DNA from: Bdellovibrionales bacterium
GTDB lineage: Bacteria; Bdellovibrionota; Bacteriovoracia; Bacteriovoracales; Bacteriovoracaceae
DNA: 8,395 bases
Direction: 5' to 3'
Assembly: GCA_005791855.1 (NCBI GenBank)
Contig: SXUH01000357.1
Coordinates: 1 to 8,395, forward strand
The position numbers and the translations under genes were made by a program. Shown piece after piece: positions 1 to 6,873 of the stretch. How positions within the stretch are numbered: the stretch's first letter is position 1; the number at the start of each line of letters is the position of its first letter. Under the pieces are notes generated by a model. It was not told the origin of the DNA. It was given only the letters and a program-made list of their open reading frames with translations, and searched no databases.

Positions 1-39
1 ATCCTTGTGTCCGTGGTTCAATTCCGCGATCGGGCACCA
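1..39 (+). tRNA. 3' end of a tRNA gene (partial, anticodon outside window)
   Basis: The T arm is clear: a 5-bp stem CGTGG (12-16) pairs with CCGCG (24-28, one G-U pair) and closes the 7-base loop TTCAATT with the invariant TTC-A pattern. It is followed by the 3' acceptor strand ATCGGGC (29-35), discriminator A36 and an encoded CCA at 37-39. Positions 7-11 fit a 5-base variable loop and 1-6 fit the end of the anticodon arm. The matching 5' acceptor strand would read GCCCGAT. The anticodon lies upstream of the window, so the amino acid cannot be assigned. An intrinsic terminator begins 12 bases after the CCA. Confidence 0.9.
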
Positions 40-50
40 TGTTTCATAAT

Positions 51-79
51 AAGCCTTCCTTCGGGAAGGCTTTTTTTTT
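51..79 (+). terminator. Intrinsic terminator of the tRNA gene (repeat copy 1)
   Basis: Stem AAGCCTTCC (51-59) pairs with GGAAGGCTT (64-72) around a stable TTCG tetraloop (60-63), followed by an uninterrupted T run to position 79. It starts 12 bases after the tRNA CCA, so it most likely ends the tRNA transcript. Confidence 0.93.
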
Positions 80-165
80 CACCAATATTCGCGAAATTGC
101 TTTTGATGGTCCCTCGCGGGACGACCCTGGTGGGCGGTCCGCGATCGGGCACCATGTTTCATAAA

Positions 166-194
166 AAGCCTTTCTTGGGGAAGGCTTTTTTTTT
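166..194 (+). terminator. Second intrinsic terminator (repeat copy 2)
   Basis: AAGCCTT (166-172) pairs with AAGGCTT (181-187), extended by T173-G180 and C174-G179 around the loop TTGG. Nine T residues (186-194) follow. It is the copy-2 counterpart of the hairpin at 51-79. Its arms differ from copy 1, but pairing is kept through a T-G wobble. It would act as a back-up terminator for read-through from the tRNA. Confidence 0.88.
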
Positions 195-258
195 ACCAGT
201 ATTCGCGGAATTGCTTTTGATGGCCCTCGCGGGACGGCCCTGGGGGGCGGTCCGCGAT

Positions 259-341
259 GGGGTGCGGGGATTGGGGGAGAAGCTTCCTGCGGAAGGCTTC
301 GGGGGAAGGGAGGGGCTACGAAATTTAGGGGGTTAGGGGGG
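259..341 (+). other. G-run cluster with G-quadruplex potential
   Basis: The plus strand carries eight runs of three or more G: 259-262, 266-269, 273-277, 301-305, 308-310, 312-315, 328-332 and 336-341. Loops inside the first group are 3 and 3 bases, and the hairpin at 280-299 separates it from the second group. The second group has loops of 2, 1, 12 and 3. This fits a quadruplex-prone segment on the coding strand of the downstream gene. It lies upstream of the likely promoter, so it is probably a DNA feature rather than part of the leader. No function is shown by the sequence. Confidence 0.55.
280..299 (+). other. Decayed terminator hairpin (repeat copy 3)
   Basis: AAGCTTCC (280-287) pairs with GGAAGGCTT (291-299) with one bulged G and a TGC loop. 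It sits where the terminator lies in copies 1 and 2, but the T run is replaced by CGGGGGAAGGG, so it should not terminate by the intrinsic route. I read it as a relic of the third repeat copy. Confidence 0.6.
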
Positions 342-377
342 AGGAAGATTTCTTTAGTTATATTGGGTACATACCTT

Positions 378-407
378 TTTACATGATGTGTCAATAGTCT
401 GCATACG
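378..407 (+). promoter_or_regulatory. Candidate promoter for the secreted-protein/protease unit
   Basis: TTTACA (378-383) matches five of six bases of the -35 consensus. An 18-base spacer leads to CATACG (402-407), a weak -10. An alternative -10 is TATAGT at 424-429 (five of six), but it has no good -35 at the usual distance. Another is TATATT at 359-364, behind a G-run with no -35. The AT-richer stretch 342-456 is the natural place for the promoter, because the upstream terminators should isolate this unit from the tRNA. The exact element is uncertain. Confidence 0.25.
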
Positions 408-436
408 AAAGTGATTTCGCCCTTATAGTGAAGGGC
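406..436 (+). promoter_or_regulatory. Two abutting small hairpins just before the start of the first gene
   Basis: CGAAA (406-410) and TTTCG (415-419) flank GTGA, a GNRA-type tetraloop. Directly after, GCCCTT (419-424) and AAGGGC (431-436) flank a 6-base loop that contains most of a possible -10 (TATAGT). The Shine-Dalgarno AGGA (448-451) and ATG (457) follow within about 20 bases. They could act as leader RNA structure or as an operator over a promoter. Each stem is short, so chance is possible. Confidence 0.35.
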
Positions 437-456
437 AAAATTCATCCAGGAATTGT

Positions 457-3400
457 ATGAGACGCCTAATTTTTTTCATCTTATTTCTTCTTCATGCCTC
501 GCTAGCTCTTGCCCAGGTCCGGGGGACGATTCCGCAGAAGTACGTGAACCGACCGGCGACCGATCTTGTGAAGGACGGAAAGGTTCTGTTGCCGGAAGAG
601 GCGCACGACCTCTTCATCCGCTCGCGGCAGCGGCTCGACCTCTCGACCCTCAACCCGGCGGAGGACACGGACATCTGGAAGAACGTCTACCCGGCACGGA
701 TCGACGAAGAGAAGCTCGATAACCTTCCGGTGGACGAGACGAGCACCGTCGAATACGACTCGAACGTCCTCTCGCGGACCGGAAACTACCGCTTCAACGT
801 CACGAGCATCAACGAGTTCGGGGTTCCGGAAATCTTCACCATGCTCATCTCGAAGAACGCGCACTCCATGCTCATGACCAAGTCGCTGCTCCGGAAGATC
901 GGGTACAACGTCCCCAGCATGAAGTGGCTCCCGAAGGTCCAGATCAAGTTCAAGACCGAGGAAGAGAAGAAGGCCTTCGTCCGCTACATCGAGCTCGAGG
1001 CCATGGCCGGGGACGCGGAGAACTGGGTGGTGGAGGACTACGGGGACAACGTCCTCCTGGTCCAGGACGTGGTGGTGATGGAGGGGAACCCGCTCATCTA
1101 CAACCTCGCCATGGGGCCCATCACCAACGAGATCACCGGCGGCCGGCGACTGATGAACAGCCTCGTGATCCCCCTGACCCTGACCAACGTCCCGGAGTCT
1201 ATCAACATGCTCAAGTGGAGCATGGGGAACGTGACCGACGGGATGGTGGCCCTCGACCTCGACTACGCCAACGAGTTCGACTGCTCGTGGGAAGACGCCC
1301 GCTGGATCGGCCGCCGGATCGAGAAGATGTCCCGCTCCGACTGGCAGGACGTCGTCGCCTCCTCGCACGTGCCGAAGGCCGTGCAGATGGTGATCCTGGA
1401 GAAGCTCATCAGCCGGCGGAACAACCTCATGAAGCTCCTGCAGATCGACGCGGTGATGCTGAAGGTGGAAGAGGGACTGAACCACGGCGCGGACGTGGTC
1501 GACGGGAAGATCATCAAAGAAAGATGGGACGGCTACGCCACCCGCTTCGCCTTCGGCGATCCGGATTCTCCGCTCTCGGACGCGGAGATGACCTCGTGGA
1601 TCAAGTCCAAGGCCATGCAGAGTTTCATCGACGGTGCGGTGAGCTCGGTGAACTCGCTCAAGTACCTCGGCACCGACATCAACTCCATCAACGCCGGGAA
1701 GTACCAGGAGTTCGTCGACACCTACCTGCAGAACCAGATGGAGAACCCGAACGAGCCGCTCCACATCCCGATCAAGGGCTGGGTCTTCCCGACCTTCCGC
1801 GGGAACCTCGTCCTCACGAGGAACATCACCACCGGCGCCTACCTCGGGACCGATAACATGGTCAACCTCGTCGACGCCATCGGCGTGTCCCTCGAGGCCG
1901 GAGTGTTCATGGGGACGGCGGGGCTCCCGAATCCCATCTTCGCGAGCGCCGGCGCGGCCGCGAGTGTCACCCGGGTGTACGCGCACCTGCGGCCCGTGAC
2001 CACGCTCACTAAAGCTCTCAAGTACCCCTTCAAGAACATCCTCGTTCCCATCGTGAAGAAGGAATACGGAAAGCAGCTCAGCGACATCCTCGCCCTGAAC
2101 CTCGATGCCCTGAGCGAAGAGGAGCGGAAGGCGAAGCTCAAGGAGGCCCTCGCTCCCTTCAAGAAGGACATGGAGATCGGGGAGTCCCTCATCGTCACCG
2201 ACACCCTCCTCGTCGGAGGGGCCCTCCGGGTCGGCGCGAACATGGCCTACATGATGAAGGCCCAGCTCGGGATCGCCCCCGGGCAGATCGTCGTGGGCCG
2301 GTTCCACATCCACCGGCGCTCCGAGGACGTGGTCCAGATCTACCGGGACTTCGGGAACGTCCGGTCCATCACCATCAGCTTCGGCCTCAACTCCTTCCTC
2401 CCGATCGTGAAGGTCGGGATGAAGGCCTCGGCGGGGACGGCGAAGACCAAGTTCTTCTCCCTCAACATCAACCACGAGAACAAGAACTCCCTCGAGCAGA
2501 TCACCTACCTCAAGGACGCCCTCATGCACTCGTCGCTCAAGAAGCTCGAGAAGGCGAACAAGCCGTGGGTGATCGAGCACGCCTTCAAGGAACAGGAGCG
2601 CAAGGTCGGGATCTTCTTCTGGCGCTGGAACAAGGTGAACTCCCACACCGACATGTCCCTCACGCACCCGACGGGGGCCAAGCGGAACTTCTTCCGCGCC
2701 TACAGCGGGCAGAACAAGGGCCGGGACTACCAGGACTTCGCCTTCGAGGCCGTGCGGAACTGGCTCGCCCTCTTCGCCGACTTCGACTACACGCCGACCA
2801 CCACCTCGTCGAACCCCGGCCAGACCTTCAAGGGATCGGCGCGGAACAAGGTCGTGGTCTACGAAGGGGAGAACACCGCCCAGGGCGTGGTCCAGCCGTT
2901 CATGCGGCTCTCGCGGATCTGGAACGGCTGGGAGGTCGACCGCGCCAAGGCGAAGGACATCCTGAACGAGATCCTCCACCGCTACCGCTTCGAGTTCTTC
3001 GAACCGACCGTCCTGAACGACACGGTGAAGATCTTCCTCTACTCCATCAGCGTGAACGTCCTCGTCTACGACCGGGGCGTGGAGCACATGGCGACCCTCG
3101 CGGAGGAGGAAGTGAAGAAGATCTTCGGCCGGCACGCCATGCGCGCCGACCTCCGGGTCAAGCCGACCAACGAGGAGGAGAACGAGAACGCCGCCAACGG
3201 GTTCCTCAGCATCCGCCGGAAGTGGATCGCGGCGAGGACCAAGAAGGACCTCATCGACGCCTCCGAGCTCGCCATGAAGGCCCTCACCGAAGCGGAGGAG
3301 AAGCTCAACGTCGAGGGCCTCCGGAGCCTCCTCGGCGGGGAACGGAACTTCTACGTGAACTCGAAGATCGACGGCTACCGCGCCGGGGACGAGAACGGCG

Positions 3401-3537
3401 ACCGGGCCCTCATCTCCAACTCCTTCGGGGAGTTCGGCCGCAGGGAAGTCCTGGGGCCCCTCCAGAACATCCAGCAGCAGTCGGAGATGCTCGAGGGCGA
3501 GTTCTTCATCTACTGGATCATGACGAGGCTGATTTAA
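457..3537 (+). CDS. Large secreted protein of unknown function (1026 aa)
   Basis: I do not recognise a family. The start is supported by AGGA (448-451) five bases before the ATG and by a Sec signal peptide at once: Arg-Arg, a hydrophobic core IFFILFLL, and a likely cut after ALA at residue 19. No other convincing membrane segment is seen, so the mature protein is probably periplasmic, surface-bound or released. The mature chain has one cysteine (C276). Residues 165-190 and 550-575 are charged and likely helical. About 585-672 is rich in short alternating strands and glycines (GGALRVG, IVVGRFHIH, SITISFG), suggesting a beta domain. About 905-955 is again charged and helical. The lack of tandem repeats or known catalytic motifs prevents a functional call. 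The stop lies one base from the next ATG, so it is translationally coupled to the S8 protease and may be its partner or substrate (inference). Signal-peptide codons are AT-rich, unlike the rest of the gene. Confidence 0.88.
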   Translation: MRRLIFFILFLLHASLALAQVRGTIPQKYVNRPATDLVKDGKVLLPEEAHDLFIRSRQRLDLSTLNPAEDTDIWKNVYPARIDEEKLDNLPVDETSTVEYDSNVLSRTGNYRFNVTSINEFGVPEIFTMLISKNAHSMLMTKSLLRKIGYNVPSMKWLPKVQIKFKTEEEKKAFVRYIELEAMAGDAENWVVEDYGDNVLLVQDVVVMEGNPLIYNLAMGPITNEITGGRRLMNSLVIPLTLTNVPESINMLKWSMGNVTDGMVALDLDYANEFDCSWEDARWIGRRIEKMSRSDWQDVVASSHVPKAVQMVILEKLISRRNNLMKLLQIDAVMLKVEEGLNHGADVVDGKIIKERWDGYATRFAFGDPDSPLSDAEMTSWIKSKAMQSFIDGAVSSVNSLKYLGTDINSINAGKYQEFVDTYLQNQMENPNEPLHIPIKGWVFPTFRGNLVLTRNITTGAYLGTDNMVNLVDAIGVSLEAGVFMGTAGLPNPIFASAGAAASVTRVYAHLRPVTTLTKALKYPFKNILVPIVKKEYGKQLSDILALNLDALSEEERKAKLKEALAPFKKDMEIGESLIVTDTLLVGGALRVGANMAYMMKAQLGIAPGQIVVGRFHIHRRSEDVVQIYRDFGNVRSITISFGLNSFLPIVKVGMKASAGTAKTKFFSLNINHENKNSLEQITYLKDALMHSSLKKLEKANKPWVIEHAFKEQERKVGIFFWRWNKVNSHTDMSLTHPTGAKRNFFRAYSGQNKGRDYQDFAFEAVRNWLALFADFDYTPTTTSSNPGQTFKGSARNKVVVYEGENTAQGVVQPFMRLSRIWNGWEVDRAKAKDILNEILHRYRFEFFEPTVLNDTVKIFLYSISVNVLVYDRGVEHMATLAEEEVKKIFGRHAMRADLRVKPTNEEENENAANGFLSIRRKWIAARTKKDLIDASELAMKALTEAEEKLNVEGLRSLLGGERNFYVNSKIDGYRAGDENGDRALISNSFGEFGRREVLGPLQNIQQQSEMLEGEFFIYWIMTRLI

Positions 3538-3538
3538 T

Positions 3539-6500
3539 ATGAAAAACCTAATCCTGACTCTTTCGACGATCCTCAGCTTCAGCTCCGTAGCGGGCACCTG
3601 GGTGGTGAAGACCAACCGGCAGCTCTCTGCTTCGGAGCTCGAGCGGCTCTCCCGGAGCGCGAACGCTCGCATCGAGAAGTTCGCCCCGGGCCACCGACGA
3701 GGCCAGTTCTCCGCTCTCTACGTCTGGGAAGGGAAGGAGAAGCCCTCCCATCCTCTGATCGTGACGGTGGAGGACTCCTTCCCGCTGGTGACGAGTTCGA
3801 TCATCCCGAACCCGCGCGGCGAGCGCGTGGTCGCCGATCCGCTCTTCGGGTACCAGTGGGGCCTCTACAACCAGGAGCAGACCCTGGTGAAGGAAGAAGA
3901 CGACATCCGGAACATCCGCATCCCAGGGAAAAAGGGCGCAGACCTGAACTGGAAGGTAGCCCTGGCCCGGACCAGGCTCTCCGGGAAGACTCCCTTGGTT
4001 GCCATCGTGGACACCGGCGTGGACTACAAGCACCCGGAGCTCTCGCACGCGATCGAACGGAACGCCGCCGAGTGCGCATCGGCGGACCCGAAGAAAGATA
4101 GCGACGGGAACGGCCTCCCCGGCGACTGCTGGGGGTGGAACTTCACGGCTCCCCTGAACTCCGCCTCCGCGCAGGACCCCATGGACCTCGCGGGCCACGG
4201 GACCCACCTCACGGGCCTCATCGCCGCTAGACAAGACGAGAAGGGGATCGTGGGCCTCGCACCGTCGCTACGGATCCTCGCGGTGAAGGTCTTGAACGAC
4301 GGGGAGACCGAATCGGCCGACGACGGGACGAGGCTTCCCATGTCCGACCGTCTCGCCCGGGGGTTGATCTACGCCGTCGACCGAGGCGCGGACGTCATCA
4401 ACCTCTCCCTGGGATGGCCCCGGTCCCTCGAAACCGACTACCTCCGGAAGGCGGTAGCCTACGCCTTGAGCAAGGGGCGGATCATCGTCGCCGCCGCAGG
4501 AAACAACAACTCCTCCGAGCCCATCTTCCCCTGCGCCATCGAGGGCGTCATCTGCGTCGGTGCGACCACCATCGACGGGACCTGGGCCGGGTTCTCGAAC
4601 TTCGGTTCCTCCGTCGACCTCCTCGCGCCGGGAGAGGCGATCTTGAGTACCGTCCCGACGAGCATCGAGCCGGACCTCTTCAACGTCCCGGGGTACGACA
4701 TTAAGAGTGGAACTTCCCAGGCGGCTCCGTACGTCTCGGGAGCCGTCGCCGTTCTGAAGGCCCTCCACCCGGAGTGGTCCGTCGAGAAGCTGAAGGCCAA
4801 GCTCCTCGCGTCCACCACGCTCTCACCCTCGGGCTCGAAGTACGCCACTTCCGGAAACCTCGACCTGAACACCCTCCTGAACTCCGACGAGATTCCTTCG
4901 GTGGTGAGGCCCCAGTTCAAGCTCCTGCGCCAGCTCCTCTTCAACATCTCCGAAGTGGAGAAGAGCTTCACCCTGCCCATCAAGAACCTCGGGGCTCCGG
5001 CCGCCGGAGTGACGGTGAAGGTCAGCACGGACTCGGCGGCCATCGAGATCTTGGGCGGCGAGTTCCTGCTCGGCGACCTCCGGGAAGGGGAGAGCAAGCC
5101 CCTCCAGGTTAGCTACGCGATCAAGGACCTGGACGCCCACAGCCAGATCCCCCTGAAGGTGGAGCTCACCGTCGGCGGAACGAAGCGGGAGTTCCAGGCC
5201 GAGATCCCTCTGGTCCGGGACATCCGGAAAGACAAGACCATCAGAGGCAAGCTCTTCCGCTTCGCCGGCCCCGTCCTCCCGGTCGGAACGGTCCAGGACG
5301 GGCAGGTGCGCCCCCTCCTCAACACGGTGGACGACCTCCACCCGTCGGGGCGGCAGGAGTTCTTCATGCGGAAGATCGTTCCGAAGAACGACAAGGGCGA
5401 AGAGCCGGGCGTGTCCCTCGTCCTCTTCCGCACCATCAGGAACGAAGTCGTCCAGGTCAAGACTCCGCTCTTCATCAAGGGCGGCACCCAGCTCATCAGC
5501 TTCACCCGGATGGACGTGAACTACGATGGCCGCGAAGACTACTTCATGCAGACCATGGTGGACGAGGGCGGGACGAAGAAGGTTCTCTTCTCGTACTACG
5601 ACGAGAACCTGAGCCCGCTCTTCGGCGAAGACTCGGAGTGGAGCTTCACTCCCGAGGTGGCGGTGATCAACGGGAAGACCCTGCGGTTCATGGCCCACCC
5701 CTTCGGCGCGCACGGGCGCGTGGCCGTTCCGGTGTTCGCCGCCTCCGGCCGGCTCCCGGAGAAAGACCAGGACCCGTCTCCGTGGGTCCAGAGAGACGGC
5801 CTCAAGCGAGAGCGCATCTACCTCCTCGTCCCGGAGAAGACCTCCGCCGGAGTGGAGGTGCGAACCCGGTCGGTGAACACCAACGCCTTCAACACGAAGA
5901 CCCTCGAGGACCTGAACCTCGCCTGGGACGAGAGCGTGGACTTCGTCGACATGCTCGACCAGTCGGAGCTCCGGTACAAGGAGGGGAAGGTCGACGTCCT
6001 CTTCTCCATCGGCCAGGGGATCTTCCGGAAGCTCCGGCGGCTCACCCTCTCTTCGGTGGACCAGTACGCGTGGAGCACCTACTCGGAGCCGAACATCCGC
6101 CTCGAGACGGCGGTCCGGCAGAACCTCTACTCGCTCGCGGGCCCGGACTTCTACCACGGCGGGGAAGCGTACGTTTCTTTCTTTGGCCAGGAGACCGCGC
6201 AGATCCTGACCTTCTTCCAGAAGCCCACGCCGATGGACAAGTACACCTACCGGCACGGCAACAAGTACGACACGATCCTGAGCCACCTCGCGTCCTACAA
6301 GGAAGAGACCGGCGGAAGCCACTTCCTCCAGACCAAGAGCAAGCTCGTCCTCATCCGGAAGAGCGGAGAGACGGTGAAGAACTTCCAGGTTCCCATCCTC
6401 CGCTTCAGCTTCCTCCCGGGGAAACTCCTGAGCGAACTCTACTACCCAATTTTTCTTAAGCAGGCCGAGGCCAAGCGGCCGGCCCTCTACGTAGACTCGA

Positions 6501-6700
6501 CCCAGATCACCGCCAACCGGATCCACGTGCTCGTCTCCAATCCCTCGGGCCTCGTCGCCCCCGCGCGCTTCAGCCTCTCCGTTCCGGCCCAGTGTAAATC
6601 GCTAAATCCTTTGATGAGCGCCGACCGGACGACGTTCCAGTACAACCTCCTCTGCATCGAAGAAGAGGGCTGGACGCTCAAGACGCTCGAGCTGAAGTAA
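3539..6700 (+). CDS. Secreted S8 subtilisin-like serine protease with long C-terminal extension (1053 aa)
   Basis: An exported endopeptidase of the subtilase clan. Residues 1-19 form a Sec signal (cut near SVAG/T). Residues 20-98 resemble an S8 propeptide. The catalytic domain spans about 100-445, opening with DPLFGYQWGL. The triad is complete: D158 (AIVDTGVD), H220 (GHGTHLTG) and S393 (SGTSQAAP), with oxyanion N322 in AAAGNNN. The segment DSDGNGLPGDCWGWN (187-201) matches the usual S8 loop before the His. Cysteine pairs C179/C197 and C332/C339 could form disulfides. Residues about 455-560 look like an Ig-like beta domain. Residues 561-1053 are unassigned, but D659-x-N-x-D-G-x-x-D667 resembles a calcium loop of FG-GAP/VCBS beta-propeller repeats. 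C1019 and C1039 may pair near the end. Most bacterial subtilases are far shorter, so over half of this chain lies outside the protease. The start lies one base after the upstream stop; GAGG (3525-3528) inside the upstream gene is the ribosome site, implying coupled translation. Its physiological target is unknown. Confidence 0.95.
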   Translation: MKNLILTLSTILSFSSVAGTWVVKTNRQLSASELERLSRSANARIEKFAPGHRRGQFSALYVWEGKEKPSHPLIVTVEDSFPLVTSSIIPNPRGERVVADPLFGYQWGLYNQEQTLVKEEDDIRNIRIPGKKGADLNWKVALARTRLSGKTPLVAIVDTGVDYKHPELSHAIERNAAECASADPKKDSDGNGLPGDCWGWNFTAPLNSASAQDPMDLAGHGTHLTGLIAARQDEKGIVGLAPSLRILAVKVLNDGETESADDGTRLPMSDRLARGLIYAVDRGADVINLSLGWPRSLETDYLRKAVAYALSKGRIIVAAAGNNNSSEPIFPCAIEGVICVGATTIDGTWAGFSNFGSSVDLLAPGEAILSTVPTSIEPDLFNVPGYDIKSGTSQAAPYVSGAVAVLKALHPEWSVEKLKAKLLASTTLSPSGSKYATSGNLDLNTLLNSDEIPSVVRPQFKLLRQLLFNISEVEKSFTLPIKNLGAPAAGVTVKVSTDSAAIEILGGEFLLGDLREGESKPLQVSYAIKDLDAHSQIPLKVELTVGGTKREFQAEIPLVRDIRKDKTIRGKLFRFAGPVLPVGTVQDGQVRPLLNTVDDLHPSGRQEFFMRKIVPKNDKGEEPGVSLVLFRTIRNEVVQVKTPLFIKGGTQLISFTRMDVNYDGREDYFMQTMVDEGGTKKVLFSYYDENLSPLFGEDSEWSFTPEVAVINGKTLRFMAHPFGAHGRVAVPVFAASGRLPEKDQDPSPWVQRDGLKRERIYLLVPEKTSAGVEVRTRSVNTNAFNTKTLEDLNLAWDESVDFVDMLDQSELRYKEGKVDVLFSIGQGIFRKLRRLTLSSVDQYAWSTYSEPNIRLETAVRQNLYSLAGPDFYHGGEAYVSFFGQETAQILTFFQKPTPMDKYTYRHGNKYDTILSHLASYKEETGGSHFLQTKSKLVLIRKSGETVKNFQVPILRFSFLPGKLLSELYYPIFLKQAEAKRPALYVDSTQITANRIHVLVSNPSGLVAPARFSLSVPAQCKSLNPLMSADRTTFQYNLLCIEEEGWTLKTLELK

Positions 6701-6729
6701 GAAGTCGAGGGACGTTTTGACACCAAGAG

Positions 6730-6760
6730 ATCAGGGCCTTTCTGGCCCTGATTTTTTTTT
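6730..6760 (+). terminator. Strong intrinsic terminator after the protease gene
   Basis: ATCAGGGCC (6730-6738) pairs perfectly with GGCCCTGAT (6744-6752) around a TTTCT loop and runs into a T tract ending at 6760. It lies 29 bases past the protease stop and separates the secreted-protein/protease unit from the lipoprotein unit. Confidence 0.93.
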
Positions 6761-6777
6761 AAATCCCCTCAGAATAA

Positions 6778-6806
6778 TTTACAACTCCCTCCAAAAAACC
6801 TAAATC
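6778..6806 (+). promoter_or_regulatory. Candidate promoter for the lipoprotein unit
   Basis: TTTACA (6778-6783) is five of six to the -35 consensus and is the same hexamer as the candidate before the first unit. A 17-base spacer leads to TAAATC (6801-6806), a weak -10. The preceding terminator makes a promoter within 6761-6860 necessary unless read-through is used. The resulting leader of about 60 bases would start near the inverted repeat CTCGC-A-GCGAG (6816-6826). Nothing else of note is seen in the 173-bp gap. Confidence 0.28.
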
Positions 6807-6873
6807 ACCGTGGTACTCGCAGCGAGGTCTTTCGAACTTCCTTGAAGAAGAAACAAAATATAGAGGGTGAATT

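Larger units (their letters stand above)
23..305 (+). repeat. Tandem repeat of tRNA 3' tail plus terminator (2 good copies and 1 decayed)
   Basis: Copy 1 runs 23-137 (115 bp), copy 2 138-250 (113 bp) and a degenerate copy 3 starts at 251. Copies 1 and 2 share the last 17 bases of the tRNA (TCCGCGATCGGGCACCA at 23-39 and 138-154), then TGTTTCATAA, a terminator hairpin, and a spacer with TATTCGCG, ATTGCTTTTGATGG and CTCGCGGGACG. Copy 3 keeps only TCCGCGAT (251-258) and a hairpin related to the terminator. The AAGGCT of that hairpin arm lies 43, 43 and 42 bases from the start of the three copies, which supports common origin. No tRNA body precedes copies 2 or 3. No coding function is evident. 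The right boundary is approximate. Confidence 0.85.

Noticed and set aside
23..154. Integrated mobile element flanked by attachment sites (tRNA 3' end copies)
   Set aside because: Only 115 bp separate the copies and no integrase or other gene lies between them, so no element is present now; it can be at most a relic, which is discussed as a finding.
7..336. Plus-strand open frame of 109 codons and the overlapping minus-strand frame at 44-445
   Set aside because: They read through the tRNA end, two terminators and the tandem repeat; the duplicated peptide is simply the DNA repeat translated.
502..3672. Very long open frame on the minus strand opposite the first gene (1056 codons, longer than the sense gene)
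   Set aside because: It has no signal or ribosome site of its own, begins inside the protease gene, and its product is a low-complexity mix of Val, Leu, Glu, Asp, Arg and His. This is expected when the sense gene uses C/G-ending codons that rarely create stops in reverse. The sense frame has a signal peptide and protein-like composition.
4823..6526. Minus-strand open frame of 567 codons opposite the protease C-terminus
   Set aside because: Same compositional shadow as above; its product is rich in Leu, Val, Glu and Arg without domains, and the sense gene is certain.
6859..6864. TATAGA as a -10 for the lipoprotein gene
   Set aside because: It overlaps the Shine-Dalgarno and would leave no leader before the ATG, and no -35 lies at the right distance.
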